Shown here: one piece after another, positions 31,771-43,242 of the stretch
Layout: every line of letters begins with the position of its first letter
Position numbering within the stretch: the first letter of the stretch is position 1
Assembly: GCA_037355855.1 (NCBI GenBank)
Contig: CM074758.1
Location: 3,383,001-3,447,000, forward strand
Length of the DNA: 64,000 nt
Reading direction: 5' to 3'
DNA from: Pseudo-nitzschia pungens
Taxonomy: Eukaryota; Bacillariophyta; Bacillariophyceae; Bacillariales; Bacillariaceae
Notes under the pieces: generated by a model
What the model was told of the DNA's origin: nothing
Database searches by the model: none
Seen by the model: only the letters and a program-made list of their open reading frames with translations
Translations under genes and position numbers: made by a program

Positions 31771-32133
31771 GTGTCAGCTGACCACTAGCATTACTGATGC
31801 TTTACAGCAGCATTCAAGGGACAGTTTTGCTTGTGTCTTTCCCTTTCACGTTCTTGTTACCCCGTCTCCTGTACGCTTTGCAACAGCAGTGTCTGTTGTG
31901 CTCTCGACTGGTTCGTTTTTTCCTGTTTCTTACCAAGGTTCGTTTGCAAAATAGTCGTCTTTACAACCTGGGGCCCAAATCCCCCATGGTTGAGGCGACA
32001 CGTCGTTCTACAACTTGGGGTCCTGACTCTTTGATTGAGGCGACGATAAAGTCTGGTTACAGACTGAGTAGCTTTTAACCACCTTCGGTGGATTTTCCTA
32101 CTTAAATAAGTATATTATTATTATTATTATTAT
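31771..32133 (+). mobile_element. 5'-truncated LINE, 3' end only
   Basis: The part from about 31960 to 32133 matches the 3' end of the LINE at the right edge (reverse complement of about 61330-61460). Shared features are cttggggtcctgactct, gaggcgac and aaagtctggttacagactgagta, then a tail of tta repeats. The duplicated cctgg/cttgg...gaggcgac block gives two tandem versions of the same stretch. The 5' limit is uncertain; 31771-31930 may be 3'UTR of another subfamily. This is a normal 5'-truncated LINE insertion directly beside the Gypsy 3' LTR. Confidence 0.75.
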
Positions 32134-32137
32134 GCTC

Positions 32138-32382
32138 TAAAATAAACACACCTATCATGCCCTCCCTTTCGATCGATTCCGATGTACCTCTAGGGAAGTG
32201 CCTTGTATTGACTAAGTGTATGCAATAGACCTTGAACAGTCCACTGTAGCCTCACCATTTGCCAGGGATATACGTGCTATTATTGTTAATGCTTTCCCTT
32301 ATTTGTCAGTACGCAGTACGAGACGATTTATCTACGAGTCGATTAAATCCTACGAAGATTGCTGACGAGCAATATCAACGCA
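32138..32382 (+). repeat. Dispersed 240-bp repeat, copy A
   Basis: The block runs from ctctaaa-taaacacacctatcatgccc to gacgagcaatatcaacgca. It recurs on the minus strand at 36418-36660 and 44537-44712, and a degenerate partial version lies at 32749-32846. All end at the same tatcaacgca edge, which suggests a defined terminus, such as the end of a non-autonomous transposon. Confidence 0.8.
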
Positions 32383-33172
32383 CGTCAACTTGCAGTTACT
32401 TGGGTCGTGTCACGATTTTGAGAACGACTCTTGTGCGTCTAAAGCTTGTACCAGGCTACGTAGGATTATACAAGACAATGCGTCTAAAAAATTTTTAGAC
32501 GCATAATTATGCGTCTAAAACTTGTACTAGCCTGCGTACGATTATACGGGACCAATGCGTCTAGACGCATTTTAGAGGCACAGTGCGTCTAAAGTTAGAC
32601 GCAAGACGCATAGTTAATAGTTATGCGTCTAAAAACTTTTTTAGACGCATAGTTATGCGTCTAAAGTTAACGGTCATTAACGGGTTTTAACGGTTATAAC
32701 TTTTCTCGCGGTCCTCAAAAACAGCGCGAAAATAAAACCATCGGATGGCCCTTGTAGACTTACTATTTGCCAGCACTATTTCAGTACACGTACGATTAAA
32801 ATTCCTACGAATCGAAATTGCCGACGGGCAGGAATATCAACGCAAGACAGGATGATGGGCCCTGATTTAGTACTAGTACTACATGATACTACAGGTAGTA
32901 CTAGTAGTACTACTGCTGCTATTGGTCACACCCCAATACGGTACTTCTTGTACCGGTACTGTCGTAGTAAGGTACTTTTAGAATGTACTCTACTAGGTAA
33001 TCTTACTGCAAAGTTATTCAACAAAGTTCTAAAAAAATTGAAAATAGAGGCCGTGATGGCGGCATACAACTCCACTAACTTAACCGTCAGAGGTCATAAG
33101 ACGCGTCATAGTACCGGCACACTAAGGTTACCAGCAGTAAAGTACGTACCGGTACTGCATGCTTCCGAATAA
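32383..33172. repeat. Region rich in gcgtctaaa palindromes
   Basis: From 32436 to 32665 the word gcgtctaaa and its reverse complement tttagacgc occur about ten times, often as back-to-back hairpins. 32749-32846 is a degenerate copy of the 240-bp repeat end. 32852-33172 has a long frame but no recognisable domain. It may be the damaged front of the following transposase locus. Confidence 0.6.
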
Positions 33173-34003
33173 TCTAAGTCGAAACGGTTCCAAACAAAGG
33201 TTATGTTCCTTTGTGCTGTGGCTCGTCCAAGGTACAACCATAACACCAACGCGTGGTTCGATGGGAAGCTTGGAATCTGGGCTTTCGTCTGCAAACAACC
33301 TGCTCAGCGGAGCTCTATCAACCGTCCTCGTGGCACCATGGTCACGAAGAACAAGAATGTTGACTCAGCGGAGTACAAGCGGATGATGCTTGAAAAAGTG
33401 CTCCCAGCAATCTACGAGAAATGGCCTAAACGCAACGAGCCTATTGTCATCCAAGAAGACAACGCCAAGCCCCACCATGCAAGTATTAGGGCTGCTGTCC
33501 GTGAGAAAGCTCTGGCGGACGGTTGGAACATCTTCGTAAAGCCTCAGCCGCCAAACAGTCCTGATTTCAATGTGCTCGATTTGGGGTTCTTCAACTCTAT
33601 CCAGAGTTTGCAGTACAAGGAGCGTCGCCCTCGTGATATTGACGGTCTTATCACTGTGGTTGAAACTGCATTCCAGAAGGCTGACCGCAATACAATGAAC
33701 GATGTGTTCTTGACGTTGCAGTGTTGCTTGGAAGATTCTTTGTCAGTCAGCGGTGACAATACCTACAAGATCCGTCATATGGGAAAGGATCGTCTCCGTA
33801 GAGAGGGTATACTCCCTGTTTCTATTGCTTGCGACCCAGCTAATATTGCTAAGGGACGTCAGATCCTGGCTGCAGCTGCTGCTGCTAGTAGCACTAGCAA
33901 CACTCGCCGTAGTAGTGCTCGTGGTGCTGCCAATCGCCGCAACGCTGCTACTAGCAATACTAGTACCACTAGTACTGGTAATGCTCGTAGTAGCGAAAAT
34001 TAG
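33173..34003 (+). pseudogene. mariner-like (DD39D) transposase, N-terminally truncated
   Basis: The frame opens at 33173 after a stop and has an ATG at 33203. The readable protein matches the second half of a plant-type mariner transposase: SKRFQTKVMFLCAVARPRY, then the second catalytic Asp in IQEDNAKPHHAS. The third catalytic Asp is in NSPDFNVLDLGFF, 39 residues between the two Asp (DD39D). The first catalytic Asp, the paired helix-turn-helix DNA-binding domain and the conserved block before SKRF are missing, so it cannot be active. The C-terminus is extended by Ala/Ser/Thr/Arg low complexity. Terminal inverted repeats were not found. It could still be expressed as a fragment. Confidence 0.82.
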
Positions 34004-34212
34004 CCGTCGTGTACGCATTCCTGTTAATTTATTTTAAAGTTTTTATTTTCGTGGTACATTTTCTACTTAGTTGTACGGTAAACGTTCAGTTATTAGGAAC
34101 GCACACATATCGGTCATAGTTCAATTATTTTGGAACAGAGGTAGTAACTTACTGTAGTATTTCGATCCTCAATTCTCCAGAACAAAGTCATAACTCTCGA
34201 CCGCATTCAATC

Positions 34213-35939
34213 ATGGCGCGAAGACGAGGACGAAAGTTACGATCCGTGGTTGCGAAACCCTCCTCTGTATCTTGTGAGATGAATGTGAATAGATTGCTGC
34301 GTTATGCTGTCTTGATTGGTCTGGTTGTTTATGCTGTAAAATACAGCTTGACGAACATCAAAAGAATCAAGACAATTTGGTTGTCGATTGAATCGGGCGA
34401 TTTTCAATTCAAACAGACGACCGGAGGCGAAACCGAAACCAAAGCCAAGACTAAAACCGACTGGTGGAAGGGAAAGCTTGACGTTTCACCCGAAATGGAA
34501 GCACTCTCTTTTTACGGCAACGAAACACAGTGGATCGACCCAAACTTTGGAGCAAAACACCCAAACGGGAGTCTCGGAATGATCGTTGATCCGGATCCCG
34601 AACGTCTGGAGTCGGTCCTGCCCACGGAAGAATCCGTCTGGAAGGCGAAACTGGAGGGAACAGAAAAAAGACTCGCCGCGGAAATGGCCGCGAGAGCCAA
34701 CCTGCTCTTCGGTGCTGTCGATCGAGAAGTCATTTGCCCCGGTGGTGACGGGAACATTGCTGGAATCGAGGGGGAAGACGGACATGAGGTATTGGCAAGG
34801 ATTCGAGCAGGGGTGGGCAGCTCAATAGATCGTGTCCTCGATAGCCGTATCGACAAAACCACGGAACAAAACGAGACGTCAGATAGCGCCGGACACCAAG
34901 AAAAGAAAAAAAAGAAAATTTTGTGCATGGTTTATTCCGTCCATCTGCCGTCAGTTGGGCACCCAAATCTGAAGGCACAGGCACAAACATGGGCAAGACG
35001 GTGCGATGGATTCATTGCAGCCTCAAATATCACGGACCACTCTGTTGGAGTAATCCATCTGCCACATCTTGGCACAGAAGAATACAAGAACATTTGGCAA
35101 AAGGTATGTTCATGTGGATGTGCATCTTGCGTGCACTTGCCGTGCATATGTTGTCTCTTGAATCTTGCTGAACGCATTCGCACTCTGTCTTCTCCTATGG
35201 TATCCCGCAATGTAAATTTCTTGTGACACGAAAGGTTCGAACGCTGTGGGCGTACGCGTATCACAACTACTTGGACGACTATGACTGGTTCCACATATGT
35301 GGTGACGATAATTACGTTGCGGTCGACAATATGCGCGCCTTTTTGAACGGACCCAAAGTTAAAAAGCTGGAGAAGGGCTGGATAGACCCGATTTTCAGGG
35401 TTCAGGATCGACGCATAAAGGCTCAGACGAATCTGATGAACCCAAGGCCGCTCATGCTAGGAATCCCCATGCCGCATAGAGGTGTATGGTTTCCATCTGG
35501 TGGTTCGGGTTACACGCTGAATCGAGCAGCACTGAAACTCTTTGGAGAGAAAATTCTGACGACTTTTCTGCCGGGAGCTAAAGATTCTCGGGAGGATGTC
35601 TTTATGGGCTCGGCCTTTGATATGGAAGGAGTGTTCGTATCAGATTCAAGGGACAAATACAATCGGTCTCGCTACGTTGGGACTGTACGTAGCAGTATTT
35701 TATATACGGGAGGACGGGATGTCATTAGCTCGCCTAAGCAAAAGAGCCTTTTCGGGATTGAATATGGACTGTCCGCGGATTATGCATCGGGCCAGGCAGT
35801 AAGTTTTCACCTCAAGGATGACAAAAATTATCTGCATTCAGTGAACAGGACCGTTGGTGACTTGATGTATCGGTACCATACATTCTTGTACAATCTGACA
35901 GATGTTCTCTGCAATAGCAGTCAACCGACCAACGAATAG
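34213..35939 (+). CDS. GT31 glycosyltransferase, C1GALT1/Fringe-like, two exons
   Basis: This type II Golgi enzyme would transfer a sugar in beta-1,3 linkage, as core 1 galactosyltransferase and Fringe do. Exons are 34213-35103 and 35235-35939. The 131-bp GT-AG intron joins in phase 0 and restores a continuous WQKVRTLWAYAYHNY stretch. The product has 531 residues. A short basic tail is followed by a membrane anchor at about 28-45, and a stem runs to about 230. The catalytic domain has ILCMVYSVH at its start, the metal-binding DDN at 321-323 (CGDDNYV), the FPSGGSGYTLNRAA acceptor-loop block and the REDV motif near 417. The exact donor and acceptor cannot be told from sequence. Confidence 0.88.
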
Positions 35940-36417
35940 ATTTCTGTTCGTCGAGCATGATTTTCACTCGAGCTTCAAATTTAGCCTTTTGACTAATCTG
36001 AACTATGGATTGCTTGATACAGTAAAGCGATTGAAAGAATGAATCACTAATGAATTACAAGTGTGTATAATAATTCATCTTAAACCAGCACGAAGCACTC
36101 GTATCGGAACGTGCACTTCGTAATCCTGCTCATTTTCATTTACTTCGTTTTGGTCACTTGGTACGTGCTTTAGAATACGGTACGAGTTGAAATGCACGAC
36201 ATTCGAACATGGTGTAATGTTGTTTTGTTGTAGCCAGGGTTGGTTGTGAAAGTGCCAAAACCTAAACAATTTTGAATTTTTTCTTTTTTCTAAATTTAAA
36301 AAAAAAATAAAAAATACCAATCATGCCCAAGCTACGAAGGGTGAACGACGGACAGACGGGGAACATGCCCCTCCACTCACCAATAAATGACACCTCCGCC
36401 GAACATCATGGAAGCAT
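35940..36417. other. Intergenic, no gene seen
   Basis: A/T-rich 3' flank of the glycosyltransferase. No gene or repeat recognised before the dispersed repeat at 36418. Confidence 0.4.
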
Positions 36418-36660
36418 GCGTTGATATTGCTCGTCAGCAATCTTCGTAGAACTTATGAATCGGTAGATAAATCGTCTCGTACTGCGTACTGAAAAATAAG
36501 GGAAAGCATTAACAATAATAACACATATATCCCTGGCAAATGGTGAGACTACAGTGGACTGTTCAAGGTCTATTGCATACACTTAGTCAATACAAGGCAC
36601 TTCCCTAGAGGTACATCGGAATCGGTCGTAAGGGGAGGGCATGATAGGTGTCTAATTTAG
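36418..36660 (-). repeat. Dispersed 240-bp repeat, copy B
   Basis: Reverse complement of copy A over its full length with small differences, sharing both edges (tgcgttgatattgctcg and gcatgataggtgtctaa). Confidence 0.85.
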
Positions 36661-36679
36661 AAAGAGTGAATAAAGGGAG

Positions 36680-37015
36680 CTGAGCCCAGCTCAGCTCTGT
36701 ATCGTATAATAACAGAGCATTCCGATAACTCGTATAATAACAGAGCTCCGTAGCTCCAGTACTGTATTCTACGAGTAGCGTACGGAGTATCGTATCTCCG
36801 ATTAATTATTAGCGATCGTGTATCCGGTCATGGTACATATTATACACCAATGACCCGACCCCGGCGGTAGCATAGTATCTTAGCACGATATCATGGTAGG
36901 TTAGCACCACCAGTATCTCGTAGATTAGCAACCCTAACCCTGTAGCATTTAGCTACACCATAACAGGTGCTTTACTCGGGGTACGTACAACTGGTACAAA
37001 TCGTACGCGACGACC
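36680..37015 (+). repeat. Half of a foldback family, inverted to 45050-45440
   Basis: The stretch ggtcatggtacatattatacaccaatgaccc to acaactggtacaaatcgtac is the reverse complement of about 45050-45252. The part before it (gagctcagctctgtatcg, gtactgtattctacgag) pairs with about 45340-45440. It also matches the left arm of the foldback element at 45822. The two copies frame the Copia debris between them. Confidence 0.75.
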
Positions 37016-37055
37016 CTAGTAACTTCTGCTAGCATCCATACTAAGCAGGATAGGT

Positions 37056-37107
37056 CTGTTGCTAAGCCTGTTGCTAAGCCTGTTGCTAAGCCTGTTGCTA
37101 AGCCTGT
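37056..37107. repeat. 12-bp microsatellite, about four copies
   Basis: Four to five head-to-tail copies of ctgttgctaagc. No coding context. Confidence 0.85.
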
Positions 37108-37989
37108 ATGCTACCAATTAGCACACAGCTCAGCACCTGTTAGTCAGCTACTGGAGGCTGCTGACTGTAGCCCCAGTACACTCTCCTACACAGGAGCCTT
37201 AGCACAGATCATAGCACACTGGATATCTTCATAGTCCCCGTGATTCATGCTAGTGGTCCTGTACTGAGCAACTATACCGGTCCCCGGAAACAGATACTCC
37301 CAGGGGAACACCAATACTCTTGCTTGTTGTACCAGGACGCTTGGATGGATCATAACAGAATTCAGGGATGTATCCATATCACTTGTCAGAGTCAAACTGC
37401 ATCAAATATTGCAGTTCCCTATCAGAGGCCCGGCCGATTTATGGTAGAAAAAAAAAGAGGGGGTTGAACCGTAGGACCTTTTGCCCTTAGTTCGATTCCT
37501 TAACACATATAAGGACATATCAATCGGCCTATTGTCTTTCAAGTTTATAGTCCCCGGAACCGTTGTACCGGGAGACTTCCAACATATAACATAATCATAA
37601 GGTCGGATCGGAATCGAAGTCTTCTGAAATCCACTGCGTCCGAAAGAGGTTGCGTCCGGACTGACAGATCCGCTGTAAATCGTAATTGATATCGAAATCG
37701 ACTGCTTCCGAAAATCGAAGTCGACTGCTTCCGAAAAACGTTGTAACCGAAATCGAAATCGAAATCGAAATCGAAGAACTGTTGCGTCCGAGCTGCTTGT
37801 CAGGGACCAAAGGTACCTGAAATAATGCAGCTGAGCAGCAATTCCTACCACATGCAGCGCTCGCAGTGGCTCTTCAACATTGGACCATTAAGGTCCCCGG
37901 GACCATTGTCCCCGGGACGTCGAAATAACAGATTGCATCCACGCTACTTGCCAGAGATCAAAGTACCTCCAATAGTGCAGCTGGAGCAA
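37108..37989. other. Spacer with repeated gtccccgg words and gaaatc runs
   Basis: The word gtccccgg occurs repeatedly from here to about 39200. A gaaatc hexamer run lies near 37748-37780. The context is the 3' side of a degraded Copia element in minus orientation, so part of it may be its LTR, but I could not match it with a second LTR. Confidence 0.4.
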
Positions 37990-38343
37990 TTACCACATGC
38001 GTCGAGCGCAGTGGGCTTTCAAAGCTGGACCATTCAACAGTTTGATGAATAAGTCAGCAATATTGGTCTCGCCAAGCTCCTTTGCAATTCGGATTGTGCC
38101 AGCAGCAATAGACTCTCTTGCCTTGTGGTATGCAACGCTGTTGTGCTTCTTGTTGCAAGGGCTCTCGGGCCTGGTAGTGTTCTTAACAACAGACTCGTTG
38201 TCACAGAATACATTGGTAGATCCTTGTATAGGCACACCCATCATCCGGAGCTCCCAGTTCATCTGGACCATACCGGTCCCTGAACTGGTTGCTCTTGGAC
38301 CATACTGGTCCCCGAACTTGGTTGCCGTCTTCATACAGCTCAT
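37990..38343 (-). pseudogene. Copia Pol fragment: RNase H end
   Basis: The frame reads MVQMNWELRMMGVPIQG, then VFCDNESVVKN and KKHNSVAYHKARE, with IAKELGETNIADLF near the end. This is the C-terminal part of RNase H in Ty1/Copia polyproteins, where the CDN Asp and the KHN/H block are conserved. The fragment is open for 117 codons but is cut off from the rest of pol. The reverse transcriptase expected upstream (38344-39400) is not recognisable, which suggests deletion or replacement by repeats. Confidence 0.8.
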
Positions 38344-39420
38344 TCGTTGTGGTTATTTCTGCTGCTCGAGTCTGTCCGCCTTGGACATGGTTCGTGAGCA
38401 AGCTGTCCCCGGAACAGTATGTTATTGTAGATAAAAATGAAATGCGCTGCTCCTGCAACTCGTTAATTCATTTGGTCGTTCATTCCGGGAGCTGCTCCTG
38501 CAATTTGTTCATTCGGTCGTTTCATTTGATCATGAGCAAGCTCTCCAACACGGAACTATTCCAATAGTCTGCATGGGATCGCTTGTCACTTCTTGGCATC
38601 AATCCAAATCATGCGGCAATTCGAATCATGCTGTTTGTCCTGTAATACTGGCTTTCAAACAGCAGCTCCTGATTCATAGATCATATCGATTCGTAGATCA
38701 TATCGATTCGTAGATCAAATATTCAAAACCACGTTGCTCCTGTAACAGGACAACCGGTTCAATCGTTTGGTTGTCCCCGGAACAGCAGTTCTGTATACGT
38801 TGTAGTATCAGACATACAGCAGTTTTGATGTCACAGTATCAATACTAGTCTCTGATCTGAATAGTTCGGTCCTTGCGTTGGACTGAATTTGGATAGTCTT
38901 CGATAGATACACTCAATCGATAAATTCAGTCGATACATTCCATCGATATATTCCATCGATATATTCAATCGATCATAGCAATTAGCGTCACTCGTGGTAC
39001 CTCATGGAACTGCTAGTTCTGCACGAGGCAGACACCATGCGGTATCTAGCTGTCGTCTAATATAACTTCAACTTCAACTTCAATGCTGTTTGTAATCTTC
39101 TGTTGTGCGCAATGCTGCTATCTTTCATGTTGCACGCAACTCCGTTGCGCTCCCATCGTTCAGCCTACTAGTATTCAACCTGTAACAGGGACAGCATGTC
39201 CCCGTATCAGTATCATTCCACATATACAGGCTTGATTCTTGCAAGGCTCGTACTCGGATAAATCACTGTTTAGTTCACTTGCGGCGGCTCCAACCATATG
39301 AGCGTACGCATGCTTTGCTGTAGCATCGGCGCTCCACCTCTAACAGAGACCACACGTCCCTGTAGCCGGAACGATCATATGCTGTTACTCGTCGTGCTTC
39401 ACGCAACTCCGTTGCGCTTC
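38344..39420 (-). other. Degraded region where the Copia reverse transcriptase would be
   Basis: About 1.1 kb lies between the Copia linker and RNase H fragments. I see no YxDD or other RT motif in any frame. The stretch holds gtccccgg words, tcgatatattccatcgat-type short repeats (38895-38975) and a repeated ttgcacgcaactccgttgcgc word (39131 and 39398). Confidence 0.5.
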
Positions 39421-39922
39421 TTCATATGTGGCATCTTGCTTCCTGACGGCGGATCCATCCTTTTCATGATCGATAATCTTGGTACTGCTCGACGGAACCA
39501 TCTGGAAACTGCAGATCATACAATCTGGTATCAAGGATAGGGTTATCATTCCTCTTGCCAATCGGATTGCCATTAAGATCAGCAGAACGACTCTTCACAA
39601 CACACCGAAGCCGCTCGTCACCCTTCTGGATCTTCACATTGTTACCAATATACTCATCATAGTCATCCCCATCAGGTATGAGATCGTCAATATCTGGAAT
39701 GGAAGCTTCCGGCTCGGCGAGCTCCCATCATTCTTGGTGTCCCTCAAATAACTCCGCAGGGGGATCAGGGTAGGTTGCTTGGAACTTTGCGTCGTTATCC
39801 TCAACCTTGTCCCCGATCTTGGATTCCACTGCTTGGTCAAATGAGTCCATATAACGCTTGACATCATGGGAATGCCATTCTTCTTCAGTAACAGCACGGA
39901 CTGTGTTAGTGCTTACAGGCAT
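39421..39922 (-). pseudogene. Copia Pol fragment: integrase-RT linker
   Basis: Translation on the minus strand gives MPVSTNTVRAVTEEEWHS, then after a frame change KIQKGDERLRCVV and GNPIGKRNDNPILDTR. The GNPIGxxNxNPILDTR stretch is a hallmark I know from diatom Copia (CoDi) polyproteins. At least one frameshift separates the two parts. Confidence 0.7.
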
Positions 39923-39991
39923 GGCCGTTTCATTCAGAATCCAGTGGCAATCGCCGCCTCCGAATCTATCACCGCACGGGCCAAGCCAACG

Positions 39992-40687
39992 TCACAGCTT
40001 TTCAGTCCCATCAGAGAGATCAACCCAATAGACGAAATCATACCATTCATGGGCTTGGTACAGAGATATGTCAGGCATGTACCCATGTACAATTTTGAAC
40101 GGCGTTCGACCCATCATCGTAGGATCACTGGAAGCTGTGCGCTGTCGGATGGCAGCAACAAGCTCCCCACAGAAAGCCCACAGGCGCTTGGGGGATCGCT
40201 TCCGAGCCGTCTTTTTGCGGATGCTTCTGCTGATATGGCCGATGCTGAGCTCCGCGCGATTCTGGAAGGGACATCTTGGCTGGATAAAGGTCTGGTGGAT
40301 ATGGTTCTTGCTGACAACCTTATTACATGGAGTCTTGTAAGTCCCAGGAGCTCCTTGCTCTCGAGCGCCATCAGATATCAAATGGTCGGGGATCCCAACA
40401 TCGTGGATGAAAATCTTCAGTCCCTCATACGCTTGTTTCTTGCCCTGTATAGGTATGAACTCATCATAGCCCTTACCATTGCTGAAACTTGGGCGGCTGA
40501 ATCTTGTCGCATGATGCTTGGGACCTTGGCCATCCAGGTGTCGGTATACCATTTGCCATCCGCAATGCGCTTGTTTCTGAAGCTCTGCGTTGGCAGACAG
40601 CGAACAAGGGGATGCAATGGGTTGCGGAAGCCTTTCTGGGTCGTGACTCAAAGAGTATCCGCAGCCTTTCTCGGATGTACATCCCAA
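39992..40687 (-). pseudogene. Copia Pol fragment: integrase core
   Basis: The reading frame contains HDVGIPDHLISDGA (second catalytic Asp), HIHQTFIQP and CPFQNRAELSIGHI with the catalytic Glu, then KRLWAFCGELVAAIR and MGRTPFKIVHGYMPDIS. This is a Ty1/Copia integrase core. The front of the same domain continues in other frames around 40417-40730 (HPLVRCLPTQ, WYTDTW), so frameshifts have broken it. Confidence 0.82.
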
Positions 40688-41529
40688 ATCTTGGACAGAC
40701 GGTCAGAATCAAACTTGCAGTATTGTTCGGTGTCAATCATTGGGCCCCACTTGGCTCGTCTGGAGATCGTGTCGAGCTCGGGATCGGCTGGTTCGACTGC
40801 ATCGTCGTCCCATTGAACATGCTTGTAAATGGATGACAGGCATACGGGAGAATCCTCCCTACAACGGGGATCCAATTCGAAGCGCCCACGGCCGTCGGTG
40901 TAGGCGCGCTCGTACAAAGGGGTATGCAGGGCGTTGATTGTAAGACTTGGTACTGAATCCTTGTCTAAATCCTCGTCTACATCGTCCCCGCAAGTCTTCA
41001 AGGAATCGTCCGAATATAGAGAAGATAGCCGTGCATCCAAACAGTAGTCGGATGCGATCGCACATGGGGTCAAATCACGGCGGGTACAGAGTTGCTGGAG
41101 GCTCCGCAGCTTGGACTTCTCGTAGGAATCATGCGGCGGTAGAATCAGCTCGTCGCTCCGAAGAGGCTCGTCATACAAATGGGGACTGAAATTGGACCGT
41201 GTTTCGACGGGCTCCAACTTGCGCTTGTTCGTCTTGGACCTCTTGGAGCGCTTGGACTCTGTGGACGTCTCCGCGCGAAGGGCAGACACCGTAGGATTCA
41301 ATGGATGAAAGCCGTCGATGGCTTCTTCAGCTTGCTCGAACTTCTTGCTCTTCGGATCCCAAGGGACATCTCGTGTAGCAACGGCATGATCGCATGTGGC
41401 CATCTCATGCTTGGTCGTACTGTCGGGGGTCTCATCAGCACGATCGGGATGGCAGTCCCGTATCTGATTCGGGCAAATCAAGCTGTGGGACAGCTTGTCG
41501 CCAAAATACAGCGCTTTGTGGAAATACAT
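40648..41529 (-). pseudogene. Copia Pol fragment between protease and integrase
   Basis: The frame begins MYFHKALYFGDKLSHSLICPNQ, a block that follows the protease in CoDi elements. It then has 230 residues of acidic and basic low conservation, and ends LSKIWDVHPRKAADTL just before the integrase zinc region. It overlaps the next fragment in another frame, showing a frameshift near 40650. Confidence 0.7.
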
Positions 41530-41559
41530 AAATCAACCAAACTGTCCCGTCGGGCGCTG

Positions 41560-41700
41560 TGTAGGCTGTAACACAGGTTCCAATAGGAATATTCTTGATA
41601 GGCTCGAGCTCAGGCGTAAAAGGATGAACATCAACGTGACTGGCGATTTGGTCTTCAATCAGGATCATATTGTATGCCCGATTCCTGCTGTAGGCATATT
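41560..41700 (-). pseudogene. Copia Pol fragment, protease-side copy 1
   Basis: The minus strand reads MILIEDQIASHVDVHPF and EPIKNIPIGTCVTAY. A second, similar version lies at about 42110-42240 (ILLEDQVTSHVDVHPFFPEYEPVKNIPIG, here split for reading). A frameshift near 41530 separates it from the downstream Pol fragment. Confidence 0.65.
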
Positions 41701-41719
41701 GCGTGTCGGGGCAGGGGTC

Positions 41720-42240
41720 TCAATCGGTGGTCCGATTCCTGCTGTAGGCATTTTGCCTGTTGGGTTCAACCTTGGGCTGTTGTTGCTGCTGTTGCTGTAC
41801 TGCAGAAACAAACTTGGAGAGATCAGGGGGATAAGGATGTGATTGGTCAATTTCTGGTTCTGTGTGCTGGAATTTGGAACGCGTTGGGTTCCAGGGTTCA
41901 GTCCTGGTAGCAATCACATGGTAACAGGTCTCCATCTTGTGCTTCGTGAAGGTGGGGAAGTAGGAAACAACACCATTAAGCAGGAGCTTAATATCCAGTG
42001 TCGGGGGTTCCTTCATCTCCATCCTCAGCAGTATGCTCGATATGGATTGAATGAGATGACTTGGGGTCAAACTGTCTCATCGTCTCGTCCACTCGATCGT
42101 ATCCACAGTCCCTAATTTGGTTGGGGCGAATCAAGCTGTGCTGCCCCAATTGGAATGTTCTTCACTGGTTCATATTCGGGGAAGAAGGGATGAACATCCA
42201 CATGGGAGGTAACTTGGTCTTCCAATAAAATCATGTTGCA
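41720..42240 (-). pseudogene. Second Copia copy of the same Pol segment
   Basis: This stretch repeats, in the same orientation and order, the protease-side block and the TKHKMETCYHVIATRTEPW block seen at 40648-41700 (there TKHEMATCDHAVATRDVPW). Two related Copia elements, or a duplicated segment, are therefore joined here. It includes a Gln run (about 41785-41810) and stops. Not functional. Confidence 0.65.
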
Positions 42241-43242
42241 ACCAGCAGCAGTTGTATCCGCGTGGCTATCCAACTCACAGTTGCTCTCTGCAGGCCTTGC
42301 AGATCGTGCTGATACATCACATTGCTCCTTACATTAGATCATGTTCAATTCAACGTGACCTGTCTACTAACAATGCGCTGCGGGTCCAAGCTGCGCTTGT
42401 TCCTTTGCTCCCGCCAACCCTTTTAGCTGCTGTAGGCTTCTCTCCTGTCAGGGCATCGATGTTGTTCTCTTGTTGCTGCTACTGCTCTTTCGCCGCAAAG
42501 ACATACATAAACATCGTTGTCCCCGCTGTTCTTCAGGGAGAGAGGATCAATCGGTCAACGCTGCGTCTAGCATTCGCTGCGAATCCTCGCGTCTAGCGTC
42601 TGCTGCGAATCCTCGTTGCTATCGATCCGTTGCTATGGATTTGACTATCGATACGTTGCTATGGATTTTTTTTTTGCTATCGATCCGTGGGAATCAGTCC
42701 GTTGTTATCGATCCCTTCCAGCACATCGTTTGCGCTCGTAAGGCAGTCTTCTTTCTCGTAGACCAGTCGCCGGGCACTACCGATGACACCTTTTTCTTCT
42801 GTCACGAGCAAAGATGGGCATCTTGTTGAGGATACTGGTGGTTTCAGGGATACTTTTTGCAAATACTTGCAACCATACAGGTCTTTGCAAACATACAGGT
42901 CTTTCGGACGTAGAACGTCATAAACACTCAGATTCGATGTCTATAAGGCATACAGGCCTTACAGCCTTCCATCCTTCCTTTGGACAGAATCAATCGTAGA
43001 TAGATCAGATCGGAATAGCTCTTCAGCCGTAGTTTCATTGGAGAAAGATTAAGGACCTCTCGTTTGGTGAGTGGCTTTCCATCTTTGTAACCGTGGATCC
43101 CTCCACTCGCACGAGTGGCTTCGTTGGCAGCAATAAGAGTTTCCTAGTCCTTCAAAGAACCAAAGTTCCTGTCTATTCGGTCCTGTAAAACTTGGAGTTA
43201 CTTGACAACCATATTCATGGCAGTGTCGGTCTGGTTGCGTGG
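42241..43242. other. Copia debris, no clear gene
   Basis: No frame gives a recognisable domain. Repeated words gctatcgatccgttgctatgg occur at 42608-42690 and caaacatacaggtctt twice near 42870-42905. By position it lies between the Copia gag start and the protease region. Confidence 0.45.
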
